From contig JAEZEH010000098.1 in NCBI GenBank assembly GCA_023417785.1, positions 26,748 through 90,747 on the forward strand: DNA of 64,000 nucleotides. Reading direction: 5' to 3'. The notes beneath the pieces are model-generated. The model did not search any database, was not told the DNA's origin, and saw only the letters and a program-made list of their open reading frames with translations. A program made the translations under genes and the position numbers. Origin of the DNA: Bacteroidota bacterium. GTDB taxonomy: Bacteria > Bacteroidota > Bacteroidia > Cytophagales > Cyclobacteriaceae. This document shows, in pieces, positions 29,901-37,496 of this stretch. Position 1 is the stretch's first letter, and every line of letters starts with the position of its first letter.

Positions 29901-32294
29901 GATTTGATTTCTGGAAATCACCTGAATATTGTACACGTCAGGCGGCGTGTTGTCATTACTGGTTCCGTGGCCAACAAATTCAACGTAGTTGAGATCGAGG
30001 AAATTTGTTGCGCCAGTTTTTTTAAATATGAAGTACAGGTCATGTTTTCCGCCCGGATCGGCGATTGGCGCACTGGTAAATGCGAACCTATCCGCGCTCC
30101 CTGTGACGGGCACATTTATCGTACTTAAAAGCGGGCCATTAGGTGCATCTGCGCGTACTTCAATAACACCTCCTGTAACGGACGATAGCCGGCAGGAAAT
30201 GGAATGAATATCGACAAGGTTCCGACCATCGAACATTATATAGCTGTTATTTGAGAGCGCTCTTACGGAGTACACCGCGCCGCCGAATGGATCGACGTTG
30301 TCGATGAGGGTGGTGTTATTCTGAGCATCATAGAATTCCGCCTCCATAATCTTTGGATGAATAGTAATTTGCTGGAAAGTGGTGAGACCGTCATGATCAG
30401 TATAGTTGGCTTTGAAGACGTAGTAGATGTCATCCTGACCCTGCGCATCGTGCCCGGTTGGATCCAAATGAAAAACATCATCACATTGGTTTATCGTCAG
30501 GCCGTCGTGAGAGTGTGTAAGGTGACCAAAGGCTGGAATAATACTGATCTCTTCACAAGGTATTGTCCCGTCGGCAGTTGTTCCGTCTTCCTGATCGGCT
30601 ACAGTGACCTCGAACGCTACGTGGTCATTCCATGAAAACATTGCTCCGTCCGGAGGATAGTCAAATGTGATCGCTGCCTCCGTATTACCAGGATAAATGG
30701 TGACTGTTTTCGTGCTGATTGCGCCCTCTGAATCAATAACGCGAAGAAGCACGTTATAGACAGCCTTCTCAGTGAATTCGAAAGTTGGATTCGGATCGGT
30801 TGAATCAGTTATCTCATCAGATTGGAAGTCCCACTCAAACGTGAGTGCATTTCCATCCAGATCCATAGTACCGGCACTGGAGAAATTCACAGTAAGAGGA
30901 AGCGGTCCCGATATCGCGCTCGCACTCAATTCAACAACCGGAGGCTTGTTGTCGTCGATACCGGTATAATCAACCCTGACGAGTTTGCCGCTACCCACGT
31001 TTGACGGACAACAACCTGCGCCATATTCAAGAATGTATAGTTGACCATCGGGGCCGACCTTCAGATCAATAAAACCGGCTCCTCCAATAATGCCTGCAGC
31101 GAATTGTTGATTTGACAGAATGTTGCCGTTGTTATCCATGTGCACTACCCAGATCTTGCTGGTATTGAAGTCGTAGTAAAAGAAAGCCCCATGAAAGTCA
31201 GCAGGTAGTTTCTTTGGGTTAGAAATCGCGGGGTCAAAATAATAACGGGGACCGGCCAGAAAACAAGCATGAAAGAACTCCAGCCACGATGCCCGCGCCG
31301 GCGGAAGGTTATCGGGCCCTGTGTTCCATTTGGACAAATTTACGGGACTGGTATGATCATAATAAAAGTTTGGATTGACATACGTATTCCTGTAAGGCTC
31401 GTTCTTCCCCGAAAAATAAGGCCAACCATAATTTCCCGCAGTTTTAACGACATTAATTTCGTCCATTCCCTCGGGCCCCATTTCGCTTTCGACATTCGCA
31501 TCCGGTCCTACTTCACCCCAAAACAGCCAGTTTGTATTCGTTTTGTCAACGAAGATCTTATAGGGATTTCGAGCACCCATCACATAGATTTCGGGACGCC
31601 CACCGACAGCATTCGGGAAAAGATTCCCCTCCGGTATTGTATACGTGCCATCGGCGTTCACTCTTATCCGGAGGATTTTTCCCCTGAGATCATTTGTATT
31701 GGACGAAGTTCGTTCAGCACTTTGATTGGAATTGCCTTCATTCAGCGGAGCGTATGCCGTGTGATTGGTATTGTCTCCGATAGCTATAAAGAGATTTCCT
31801 TCTGCGTCGAAATCCATATCGCCTGCAGCATGGTAGTATCCGTTCCGGTCACTATCCCATTCAATGACTACAACTTCGGTTGTTAAATCCAACAGGTCAC
31901 CATTCATGGTGAACCTCGAAACCTTGTTTCTGGCGACGACCGGATCAGAATAATGCAGGTATATAAAATTGTTTGTAGTAAAATCCGGGTCGAAGGCGAC
32001 ACTGAGCAACCCCTCTTCCATGTCATGAAATACATCGATCGTTCCGGCCGAAAGGGTTACCTGCGTATTCGGCTTGTAGATAAAAAGTTCGCCGAATCGA
32101 TCTACCAGAAAAATCCGACCATCGGGGGCGAATTCAATATTCACCGCGTTCTTTAGACCGGTGACAAGCTCTACCTTTTGAAATGTGGTTGGCAACTGTG
32201 CACCGGAGACGAAGCTCAAAAGCATTCCGACTACAAGCGGAATAATGCGGGGCGCCAGAGGCTGGCTTAGTGAGGGGTGATCTTTTATACTCAT
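23994..32294 (-). CDS. Giant T9SS-exported malectin / sugar-dehydrogenase-like protein
   Basis: The product has 2,766 residues from ATG 32294 (a TTG at 32321 is less likely). Approximate layout: signal peptide 1-33; glucose/sorbosone-dehydrogenase-like propeller 40-440 (NDLRGKILRI, WGEVGPDA); PKD 448-535; CBM6-like region 647-780; Big_5/cadherin-like 785-877; malectin 1 880-1023; Ig-like to 1120; FG-GAP/VCBS repeats 1132-1489 with DxDxDG calcium loops (DIDGDG, DLDSDG); three CADG-type repeats to 1784; malectin 2 to 1939; three CADG repeats to 2245; malectin 3 to 2402; one CADG repeat; malectin 4 2509-2662; and a type A T9SS sorting domain 2679-2766 (YPNPF, GVYFARL, FLKLLL). Malectin folds bind glucose-based oligosaccharides. 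It lies within the polysaccharide train, so it may bind or modify the polymer on the surface. Enzymatic activity is unproven. Confidence 0.9.
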   Translation of the reverse strand: MSIKDHPSLSQPLAPRIIPLVVGMLLSFVSGAQLPTTFQKVELVTGLKNAVNIEFAPDGRIFLVDRFGELFIYKPNTQVTLSAGTIDVFHDMEEGLLSVAFDPDFTTNNFIYLHYSDPVVARNKVSRFTMNGDLLDLTTEVVVIEWDSDRNGYYHAAGDMDFDAEGNLFIAIGDNTNHTAYAPLNEGNSNQSAERTSSNTNDLRGKILRIRVNADGTYTIPEGNLFPNAVGGRPEIYVMGARNPYKIFVDKTNTNWLFWGEVGPDANVESEMGPEGMDEINVVKTAGNYGWPYFSGKNEPYRNTYVNPNFYYDHTSPVNLSKWNTGPDNLPPARASWLEFFHACFLAGPRYYFDPAISNPKKLPADFHGAFFYYDFNTSKIWVVHMDNNGNILSNQQFAAGIIGGAGFIDLKVGPDGQLYILEYGAGCCPSNVGSGKLVRVDYTGIDDNKPPVVELSASAISGPLPLTVNFSSAGTMDLDGNALTFEWDFQSDEITDSTDPNPTFEFTEKAVYNVLLRVIDSEGAISTKTVTIYPGNTEAAITFDYPPDGAMFSWNDHVAFEVTVADQEDGTTADGTIPCEEISIIPAFGHLTHSHDGLTINQCDDVFHLDPTGHDAQGQDDIYYVFKANYTDHDGLTTFQQITIHPKIMEAEFYDAQNNTTLIDNVDPFGGAVYSVRALSNNSYIMFDGRNLVDIHSISCRLSSVTGGVIEVRADAPNGPLLSTINVPVTGSADRFAFTSAPIADPGGKHDLYFIFKKTGATNFLDLNYVEFVGHGTSNDNTPPDVYNIQVISRNQISIRFDEALNVATAESIGNYSINNGITIHAAEVLEDKKTVRLTVSDLSVGVENSLTITNVSDVSDNPVLEPIVKTCTMHLEFMRVNAGGPQLELGGAIWKANQFNEGGAIASNPNLAIKNTDDDVLYQSELNGNLRYSIPVSNGTYDLKLHFAELVYKNPGQRVFNISIENNQFQLQNYDIFSKVGHAAAIVETFNGVIVKDSYLDIILTGVTNKAKISAIEVLYGTQSLPPKITILNPEDNLTVVDPFTIGFQVENWHVHPGSSHIKWLIDGNAGGSLHNMGPLTLSGISPGTHTIQLVLANADGSSTEYADEVEVIVAPADSCIENPFPLQWESHIIGPDIPYRAPHVIPADIDGDGFKDILMGGWWYQNPGTPKGIWKRNNIGTPLNNLFLVHDLDSDGDLDIVGTQGAYLSTQLAWAQNDGKGNFIIRTNIPQAAGFPPGSANDNVFLAGVATGNFNNVANIQIALVWNGSETSKAPVKLLTVPADPVNQAWTVADIAPNAVGEGIVAVDIDGDGDLDLSQAKNWLRNDNGSWTTVNTSLALATYYEHHAIRDFDRDGLLDGVLTQIGENQEIAWFNIPPNPANPWTKVTLDGDIDSGLSLDVADLDFDGDLDVIVGEWKGAKRLLAFENDLCNSGTWIKHVIHPGGAAAPDHHNGAQVADLDNDGDLDIISVGWDKRTPRIYINNRTSHIGNQPPVVVNAIEDLSAQIGVTFSFTFSENTFSDPDGDLLTYSATQVNGAILPAWLTFNNTTRAFGGQPPSNGALTLHIRLTATDPSGGSVHDDFAIVFPNQSPVVANPIPDQSSNGGEAFSYAFPLNTFSDPNGDVLTYMASLSDDTPLPPWLSFEGTTRTFNATPSLDDAGIFEIRVTASDASTSVSDVFVYTVVDPTINYPPVVNTQIPALSAIAGSEFSYTFPDDTFTDPNADALNYTATQENGNSLPAWLSFNPATRTFSGTPPIAAIGSLTILLSASDGGEAVSLSITLTIESGANIRINSGGPGTPAFGVTFDADKNFSGGGVYTNNNIADIAGTTFDDLYKSERNNALSYSIPVQPGTYLIRLHFAEIFFGATGGSAGGVGKRIFNVVGEGQPLLTNFDIYAEAGAMRALVKEVEVSVTDGTLNLNFIKVVQNPKVSAIEVIASVSSGNAAPVVGNNIPDQLFTVEVPFTFVVPANTFSDPDGDALTVSTTLANNDPLPAWIAFDSNSITFNANPELQHAGVYQIKVTASDGEASVDDIFEMVVQSPDVNNAPVVSNPIADQTLTAGEEFVFVLAANVFADPDGDQLEYSAMLSDDGSLPGWLNFNNTTATFQGIAPSEATTYSIKVIAGDGELEVEDVFDIIVNENGSPVVDNAIPDQVAEVGSAFTFTFAANTFTDPDADPMTYTAASEGGGDLPSWLSFDGPSRTFSGTPTVGDVGNVDVVVTASNASGSVSDEFVISVAETPVFERYINSGGPAVTAYGKSFEADNNFSGGKVYTNNMIGDVGETDADQLYRSERNNVFGYQVAVPPGTYTVRLHFAEVFFGATGGGVGGAGQRVFNVTAEGLPVLTNLDIFAEVGAMTALIKEFDVDVFDGTLNINFIKVVQNPKVSGIEIVAKSILEGQPPSLGTPIPDQFAISGIPFNLTFNSNAFTDPDGDPLTYSATLSNGNPLPDWLAFSAASRNFSGTPETGDVGSVNIRVTAFDGNASASDIFQLTVNEGDSHPDPVLINAGGQAVVVGAETFAADTYFSGGSTYTNGNIVDISGTDADALYRSERYKLNGYNIPLPAGTYILRLHFAEIFFGATGGGVGAPGKRVFSVTAEGAPILTNFDIYAEAGAMAAVVKEFELEVTDGVLNLSFIKIVENTKVNAIEIRPVTTSALHFDGTARISDHTPGTAIERNEMDAYPNPFNQYTTILYSPVESGAADLDVVAANGTLVEDIFSGNVEAGSLYRFDVDANEMASGVYFARLRTSDRVVFLKLLLSR
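24310..24770 (-). repeat. Malectin module copy 4 of the giant protein
   Basis: The DNA of this module is clearly homologous to the ones at 25090-25540 and 26480-26920, including the stretch encoding RLHFAEIFFGATGG and the nearby KRVF. Flanking cadherin-like repeats are part of the duplicated units. These copies arose by in-frame duplication inside one gene. They can also confuse short-read assembly. Confidence 0.75.
25090..25540 (-). repeat. Malectin module copy 3 of the giant protein
   Basis: Homologous to copies at 24310-24770 and 26480-26920, with RLHFAEVFFGATGG and a QRVFNV motif. It is preceded in the protein by three CADG repeats and followed by one. Confidence 0.75.
26480..26920 (-). 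repeat. Malectin module copy 2 of the giant protein
   Basis: Homologous to copies 3 and 4 and carries RLHFAEIFFGATGG with KRIFNV. Copy 1 (about 29228-29655) is more divergent (KLHFAELVYKNPG), suggesting that it is older or has a different binding role. Confidence 0.75.
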
Positions 32295-32491
32295 GATGAG
32301 TTCGATTCTATATAAAGACAACTAACAACATTGCAATTCTTCGATTGCATTAAACTAATTCGTCGTTTCCGAACTCGTATTCAGGAACGCGGCCAAACCA
32401 GATTTTGCAAACACGCGACGGGGAAGCAAAGTGGTTCAATTATAACCCGGGGGCTAACCAAAGCGCATGGATCACGGAAGCCCGACGTAAT
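32295..32491. promoter_or_regulatory. Leader region of the giant gene with a small hairpin
   Basis: This 197-bp gap is the largest break in the polysaccharide train between WcaI and the BY-kinase. TGCAAT (32332-32337), TCTTCG and ATTGCA (32344-32349) form a perfect 6-bp stem with a UUCG-containing loop, 38 bp before the ATG of the giant gene. It may contain a separate promoter for the giant gene, but no convincing -7/-33 pair was seen. Confidence 0.35.
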
Positions 32492-33841
32492 TCATGGGCT
32501 ATAGTCATAGGGCTTAAAACAATCAGGGCGACTTAAAACTTCCTGAGATCCGGAACTTATTTGAGCCGGAGTACCGGGTGCGAATCGGTCAGCCGACGTC
32601 AACATTAACAGTCTCTGTTCAAAGCGCTTCATAATCATCTCTATATCAAGAAAATTCTCAGCATATCGCCGTGCATTCCCGGGAAGTGGAGAATGTTTCC
32701 TGGCAAGGAGGATTTCTATTCCCTGGGCTAAGGCCTCGTTATCATCGGCATTTATGATAGATCCAATGCCATATTTTGTGGCGAGCTCATGTAAGGCACT
32801 TCCCGGATTCGCCGTGATAAGGGCCTGCCCGCCGACAGCGAGTATCGCACCGAGTTTGGACGGCATCACCAGGTCACTCGCGTTTGCTTTCTGAATCACA
32901 AGATGAATATCAGCAACGTTAAGAAATCTGTTGAAGGACTTCAGAGGCTGGAGAGGCATAAACAAGACGTTGTTGAGACCCCGTTCGCGCGCTTGTTCAG
33001 CTAACTTTTCCTTGTATGGGCCAGTCCCGCAGATCACAAACTTTACGTGACTGGAGCACAGAAACCGGGAAGCTGCACATAACAAGGACTCCAGTCCCTG
33101 CTTCTCACCAATTGCTCCGGAGTACAGGACGATTTGATCATCTATATCAAATCCGAATTCCTTCTTCAACGCCGCGCGATCGCGGATGGGATGAAAAAAG
33201 CTGATGTCTGTCCAGTTGGGAAACAAGAACGGATCCCTATCGTATTTGGCAGCAACCCGTTTGACCATCTCCTCGGAAATGGTACTTACTATATCTGAAT
33301 GCTCGAGTATTTGTTTCTCCACCCGCAGCATTGTATTCACGACAGCTTCAGACCTTATCATATTAAGATTACGTGCCGCCTCAATCTGAAGATCCTGCAC
33401 ATGATATAGTAATTTAGCACCGCGCAGTTTTTTATAGAGAACGCCAAGCAGGCCAACCTGAAAAGACGGAGAGACGGCCATGACGAAATCAAACTTCGCT
33501 GATGGAATAAGGGCCAGCAACCGGATGAGAGCTGTTATAAAAAATGACGCCTCAAGAAGAATCCGTTTCGGTCCGGAGGGTGTTCGCGGAACGTAAATCG
33601 GACACCGGAGGATCTTAAATTTAATCCCGCTGCCATCAAGAGTTTTCTCCTCAGTTGAATAGAAAAATTTTTTATACCGGTAGTGGTCCTCAATTTTCCA
33701 GGAAGGATAATAGGGATAAGCAGTTAGCACGCTACAGTGGTAACCACTTCTCGCCAACCATTCAATCATTTCGCCATTATACTTGCCGATGCCGGTAAGC
33801 TCTGGGGAAAAGTTGTAGCTGATAAGAAGGAGTCTTTTCAT
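32492..33841 (-). CDS. WcaI-like glycosyltransferase (colanic-acid type)
   Basis: This 449-residue GT-B enzyme begins MKRLLLISYNFSPELTGIGKY, as in WcaI-type transferases. It has the family-typical early region PYYPSW (about 42-47). The C-terminal domain has LYSGAIGEKQGLESLL (about 235-250), FVICGTGPYKEKL and DLVMPSKLGAILAVGG (about 325-340), where DLVMPSK is a signature of this subfamily. The upstream ATG at 33916 overlaps the WcaJ-like gene and adds an unlikely N-terminus, so 33841 is chosen. It probably adds the second sugar of the repeat. The giant gene follows after 197 bp. Confidence 0.86.
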   Translation of the reverse strand: MKRLLLISYNFSPELTGIGKYNGEMIEWLARSGYHCSVLTAYPYYPSWKIEDHYRYKKFFYSTEEKTLDGSGIKFKILRCPIYVPRTPSGPKRILLEASFFITALIRLLALIPSAKFDFVMAVSPSFQVGLLGVLYKKLRGAKLLYHVQDLQIEAARNLNMIRSEAVVNTMLRVEKQILEHSDIVSTISEEMVKRVAAKYDRDPFLFPNWTDISFFHPIRDRAALKKEFGFDIDDQIVLYSGAIGEKQGLESLLCAASRFLCSSHVKFVICGTGPYKEKLAEQARERGLNNVLFMPLQPLKSFNRFLNVADIHLVIQKANASDLVMPSKLGAILAVGGQALITANPGSALHELATKYGIGSIINADDNEALAQGIEILLARKHSPLPGNARRYAENFLDIEMIMKRFEQRLLMLTSADRFAPGTPAQISSGSQEVLSRPDCFKPYDYSP

Positions 33842-33899
33842 GTGTTCGGAGTTAATGAGTTCAACTTTTATTATACATCGGTGCAGCGCTAAAGATCTC

Positions 33900-35297
33900 T
33901 CAATAGGCGTTTTCATTTTTGCGTAAACCTTGCCATATGGTGAGAAAAACTATTTTCAAGTCAAGAAAAAGAGACCAGTGTTCCAGATACCAGATATCGG
34001 CATCAACGCGTTTGGACATTGCGGCAGGTTCTTTAGTTGCGCCTCTAAAGCCATTTACCTGTGCCCATCCTGTAATGCCAGGAGTAAGAAAGTGTCGAAC
34101 CATGTAATTCTGGATCAGCAAAGAATAATCTTCAGTGTGCTTCAACATATGAGGCCTCGGCCCGACAACAGACATATCACCGAACAGAACATTAATGAAC
34201 TGCGGCAACTCGTCAATACTTGTTCTACGTAGAAAAGCGCCAATCCTCGTAATCCGGCGATCACCTCTCGATGCTTGTTTGATATCAGATTCAATGTTGA
34301 CAGTCATACTCCGGAATTTTAAACAATAAAATGGTTTGTTATTCTTTCCCGATCTAAGCTGTCTAAAGAATACGGGGCCTTTTGATTCAAGTTTAATCAG
34401 AACCGCAAGGACGGGTGCAAGCCATGAAAGGATAAAAACAATTGCACCCAGTGAAAAAAGAATGTCAAAAATTCGTTTGATGATCTCATTAACCTTGTTC
34501 TCCAGGGGCTCGTAGCGCGCCGTCAGAATCGGATGACGCCCATATAACTCGAGCATTACGTTTGCATCAAGAATTGCGCTGAGATCCGGAATAACCCGCA
34601 TTCGGATCATCTGCCGATCGGCCTCCTTCATCAGATTTTTAATTCTGACCGATTCAGAAATTGGAAGCGCACAATATACTTCCGATATGTTGTGTGCTTT
34701 TGCATACTCAAAACAACGGTCCACCTTTCCAAGAATAGCGGGACCAGCACTGCGTGCGGCCGGATACGAATCATCAAACACACCTTCTACGCGGTAGCCC
34801 AGATAGGGATTAGCAATGATTTGGCTATAAAGATCCATTCCGACGGGCCCCGCTCCTACGAGAAGTATGTTCTTAAACTCTATCCAAAACCGACGCCGGG
34901 ATTTCCTTACCAGTAAAAATGAGACTTTCCATAGCATATGAAGAAAAATCGAAAGTATCAGGAATTCAATCATCAACGTAAATGACAATTCCAGTTGGGG
35001 AAAGGTGAATACAACGGCGATCGATACAGCACTAAACATCACTAGCGCTGTGACCGATGCACGGATCGTGTCATCTGCAGCACGTTTAATTACATTCACA
35101 TATAACTCAAGCAGATTCGAACAGAAAAACCAGCACAGGTTCATCAGTAGGAAATTCAGCTGGTGGTGTGGCTGAATGCTATCGATAAAGTTCTCCGGTT
35201 GATGAGCATACAAACAGAATGAGTAAGCCATGTTGAGCAGAACATAGTCTGTTACCACGTTAATGACCTTGAAGAAAGTCGAATACTTGTATGTCAT
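33900..35297 (-). CDS. WcaJ-like undecaprenyl-phosphate sugar phosphotransferase
   Basis: This 465-residue enzyme starts repeat-unit assembly by transferring a sugar phosphate, probably glucose-1-phosphate, from UDP-sugar to undecaprenyl phosphate. It has about four N-terminal membrane segments (residues 10-130) and a CoA-binding-like domain (LLVGAGPVGMDLYSQI, about 145-160). A further membrane anchor (about 272-297) precedes the catalytic bacterial sugar transferase domain, with GPVFFRQLRSGKNNKPF, KFRSM, RRTSIDELPQ and DMSVVGPRP motifs. It is the most upstream gene of the minus-strand train, next to the large gap of 35298-36196. Spacing to WcaI is 58 bp. Confidence 0.92.
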   Translation of the reverse strand: MTYKYSTFFKVINVVTDYVLLNMAYSFCLYAHQPENFIDSIQPHHQLNFLLMNLCWFFCSNLLELYVNVIKRAADDTIRASVTALVMFSAVSIAVVFTFPQLELSFTLMIEFLILSIFLHMLWKVSFLLVRKSRRRFWIEFKNILLVGAGPVGMDLYSQIIANPYLGYRVEGVFDDSYPAARSAGPAILGKVDRCFEYAKAHNISEVYCALPISESVRIKNLMKEADRQMIRMRVIPDLSAILDANVMLELYGRHPILTARYEPLENKVNEIIKRIFDILFSLGAIVFILSWLAPVLAVLIKLESKGPVFFRQLRSGKNNKPFYCLKFRSMTVNIESDIKQASRGDRRITRIGAFLRRTSIDELPQFINVLFGDMSVVGPRPHMLKHTEDYSLLIQNYMVRHFLTPGITGWAQVNGFRGATKEPAAMSKRVDADIWYLEHWSLFLDLKIVFLTIWQGLRKNENAY

Positions 35298-36196
35298 GCT
35301 ACACGATAATTGTATGCTGTGTCCTTTATAACCACGCTAACAACAGCCATATGCAAATGAGAAAATGCAGCCACGGGCACCCATGAACCGGCGACTCATC
35401 TTACCAAAAAAGCGTTTTAATAGAATAGGTTTCTGCAGTACACCCTACATTCTTTCGAATAGTTCAGATGAGCAATCCCACATACCAACGTTCTCAACTG
35501 AATCTGGGAATCCGGACGACCCGGAGAACTAGAAATAAACAAGCTATAATTACGTGGACCGACTGCCACGGTAAACAAATTACCAGAACCAAGCCTTTTC
35601 AATAACGTCCAACCCGGCGAACCACTTCAACGATCTTTTTATTTCAAACAACCTATCATAACACACTATCAGTCGAAAATTGCAAGGCTGAGGAAACAGA
35701 CGTTTTCGTTTTTTTCAGAAGCCTTTTACGTTTATCAACTCATCGCAGAAATCTCTGCTTTCCTGAATCTGGTTTTCAAATCTGAGCTTAGATGCGCAAG
35801 AAGGTAATGGAGAACCCTAAGAACGGAATAGCCTTACGAAACGATTTTGACGTTGGGAGAAGCATACAAACAAGGTTAAACACACCAACTTGACGAAATT
35901 TCCTGTTTTATTACATCAGAAATGTATAGCGCAAGATAATAACTTTTCCGAATGTCAAAATAGTTTGTCAAAAAAAATAAATGTTAATAGTCCGGTTAAA
36001 CTGCTGAACGTATCGATGAATGACTATATGATCATACTTAAACTGACTAATGCAATCGGTTCCATGGCACCTGATTAATGTAATAAATACACGCAATCCG
36101 TAACATTTATCATACTATTTGTAATTTATAGGTTTCTTACATAACCAATTCTAAATTTGGTTTTGGCAGTTGTTTGGACCATTAGCCCCCATCCCA
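35298..36196. promoter_or_regulatory. Long AT-rich gap between divergent polysaccharide arms
   Basis: This stretch of about 0.9 kb between the WcaJ-like gene and the VanZ-like gene holds only short, unlikely ORFs. It must contain the promoters of both arms. A short hairpin with stem GCAGA/TCTGC (35745-35758) and an ATGATCAT palindrome (36028-36035) are visible. A likely -7 box is described separately. I see no RNA gene or riboswitch that I can name. Confidence 0.5.
36152..36159 (+). promoter_or_regulatory. Candidate -7 box for the VanZ/WcaF arm
   Basis: TAAATTTG matches the Bacteroidota -7 consensus TAnnTTTG and lies 37 bp before the ATG of the VanZ-like gene. The -33 element is poor: GGTTTC is near the right place and TTTG at 36118-36121 is too far away. 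A start near 36166 would exclude the TTG at 36170 as a translation start. Confidence 0.35.
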
Positions 36197-36643
36197 ATGG
36201 CCGTATCTAAATGGATTTTGTTCATTACTTACTTTTCGATTGTTACTTATATTGTTTTCCTTGATCCCGGGCGAAAAGGGAAACCCTGGAATGAGCGACA
36301 GGTGCATCTGATTCCGTTCAAGAATACAGTTGATTCATTTTCGAGTTTAAAACACCACTCACCGGAGAAAAGAGTTACATTCTTTCTGGCAAGCTTCTTC
36401 GGCAACATTATTATGTTCATTCCGGTTGCGTTCTTTGCTTTCGGTTTGTTCGGGCTTAACAGGGAAATTATTGTTATAGGTATCGGGCTTGCCGCTACAT
36501 TATTAATAGAATGTCTGCAGTACGCGTTTCGCGTCGGTGTCTGGGATATCGATGACGTAATACTCAATTCGACGGGAGTTTTCATAGGAATAGTAATATG
36601 GAAAAGATTTGTACCTTTCATAATCAAGTTCCGGCAGACGTAA
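36197..36643 (+). CDS. VanZ-like membrane protein
   Basis: The 148-residue product has four hydrophobic segments and the VanZ-like motifs LIPFKNT (about 37-43), GNIIMFIPVAFFAF (about 68-81) and the conserved ATLLIECLQYAF...DIDDVILNSTG (about 98-125). The family includes the teicoplanin-resistance protein VanZ, but most members have unknown roles and are common in Bacteroidota polysaccharide regions. The ATG at 36197 is favoured; the in-frame TTG at 36170 would add nine residues. It is the first gene of the plus-strand arm, 8 bp before the WcaF-like gene. Confidence 0.82.
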   Translation: MAVSKWILFITYFSIVTYIVFLDPGRKGKPWNERQVHLIPFKNTVDSFSSLKHHSPEKRVTFFLASFFGNIIMFIPVAFFAFGLFGLNREIIVIGIGLAATLLIECLQYAFRVGVWDIDDVILNSTGVFIGIVIWKRFVPFIIKFRQT

Positions 36644-36651
36644 AAAGATCC

Positions 36652-37200
36652 ATGAAGATCGACCTCTCAAAATTTCATGTAGGGGATTACAGAGGAGGCT
36701 CCGCCTTCAAAACAACAATCTGGTATCTGATCAACTACTATATTTTCGACACGGCTTTTCCGTGGCCATATGGCGTAAAATCCTGGCTGCTCAAACTATT
36801 TGGCGCCAGAATTGGCTCAGGCCTGGTAATCAAAACCAACGTCCGGATAAAGTATCCATGGCGCCTCACGATCGGCGATCACTGCTGGATTGGGGAGTCT
36901 GTCTGGATCGATAACCTCGCCGCAGTTAACATTGGTAACAGCGTAGCCCTATCGCAAGGCGCAATGCTACTTACCGGGAATCATGACTATTCCGCTTCAG
37001 ACTTCCGCTACCGGCTTGGCGAAATCACTCTTCACGATGGAGTATGGATCGGTGCAAAGGCCATTGTTTGTCCTGGTGTGACTTGCCATTCTCATGCAAT
37101 CCTGACTGTCAACTCTGTTGCGAATCGAAATCTCGAACCTTTTGGCATCTATGCTGGAAATCCTGCCGTCCGTGTTCGTACCCGAACCATAAACAAATAA
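36652..37200 (+). CDS. WcaF-like hexapeptide acetyltransferase
   Basis: The 182-residue protein is a left-handed beta-helix acyltransferase. Features include WPYGVKSWLLKLFGARIG (about 40-57), the WIGESVWIDNL and IGNSVALSQGAMLLTGNHDY stretch (about 83-117) with the putative catalytic His, GVWIGAKAIVCPGV (about 131-144) and the terminal GIYAGNPA. These match the WcaF subfamily of colanic-acid biosynthesis, which O-acetylates a sugar in the repeat. ATG 36652 is chosen because it follows the VanZ stop by 8 bp and fits the family start; ATG 36598 would overlap VanZ by 46 bp. It probably modifies the exopolysaccharide made by the main train. Confidence 0.88.
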   Translation: MKIDLSKFHVGDYRGGSAFKTTIWYLINYYIFDTAFPWPYGVKSWLLKLFGARIGSGLVIKTNVRIKYPWRLTIGDHCWIGESVWIDNLAAVNIGNSVALSQGAMLLTGNHDYSASDFRYRLGEITLHDGVWIGAKAIVCPGVTCHSHAILTVNSVANRNLEPFGIYAGNPAVRVRTRTINK

Positions 37201-37496
37201 CGCCCTTTACTTTTAAGGTAATCGGATCAGGAAAATTGCCGATTGAGCAGTCGGCTACTTCGCATTATCCACGACGTCAAAAAATTTCGTCGTACTCAAA
37301 GTTATGTCTTAACTATTTTGTTATTTTATCATTAAGTATCGCCTGTTTACTTTTTCATTCTGGCGTTTAAAGTAGCACAGGTTGCCCTTGCAAGCTTTCG
37401 TTGGGAAGATCATCCGGTTTGTATCATTGAAAATCTTCTCAGCATCCCAACTCTGTCTTTGTGTTCTATCAATTGTGTATTATAACATTTATAGCC
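37201..37496. other. Gap between WcaF-like and PhyH-like genes
   Basis: No gene is recognised in this 296-bp stretch. A weak hairpin GCCGA-N8-TCGGC (37238-37255) lies 38 bp after the WcaF stop, and ACGACG/CGTCGT arms flank an A/T loop at about 37272-37294. Either could help end the first transcript, but no T-run follows directly. A promoter for the dioxygenase gene is probably here. Confidence 0.35.

Noticed and set aside
29520..31886. Several plus-strand ORFs of about 200 residues within the giant gene
   Set aside because: All lie opposite recognisable domains of the giant protein; long antisense ORFs are expected in repetitive sequence with few stops.
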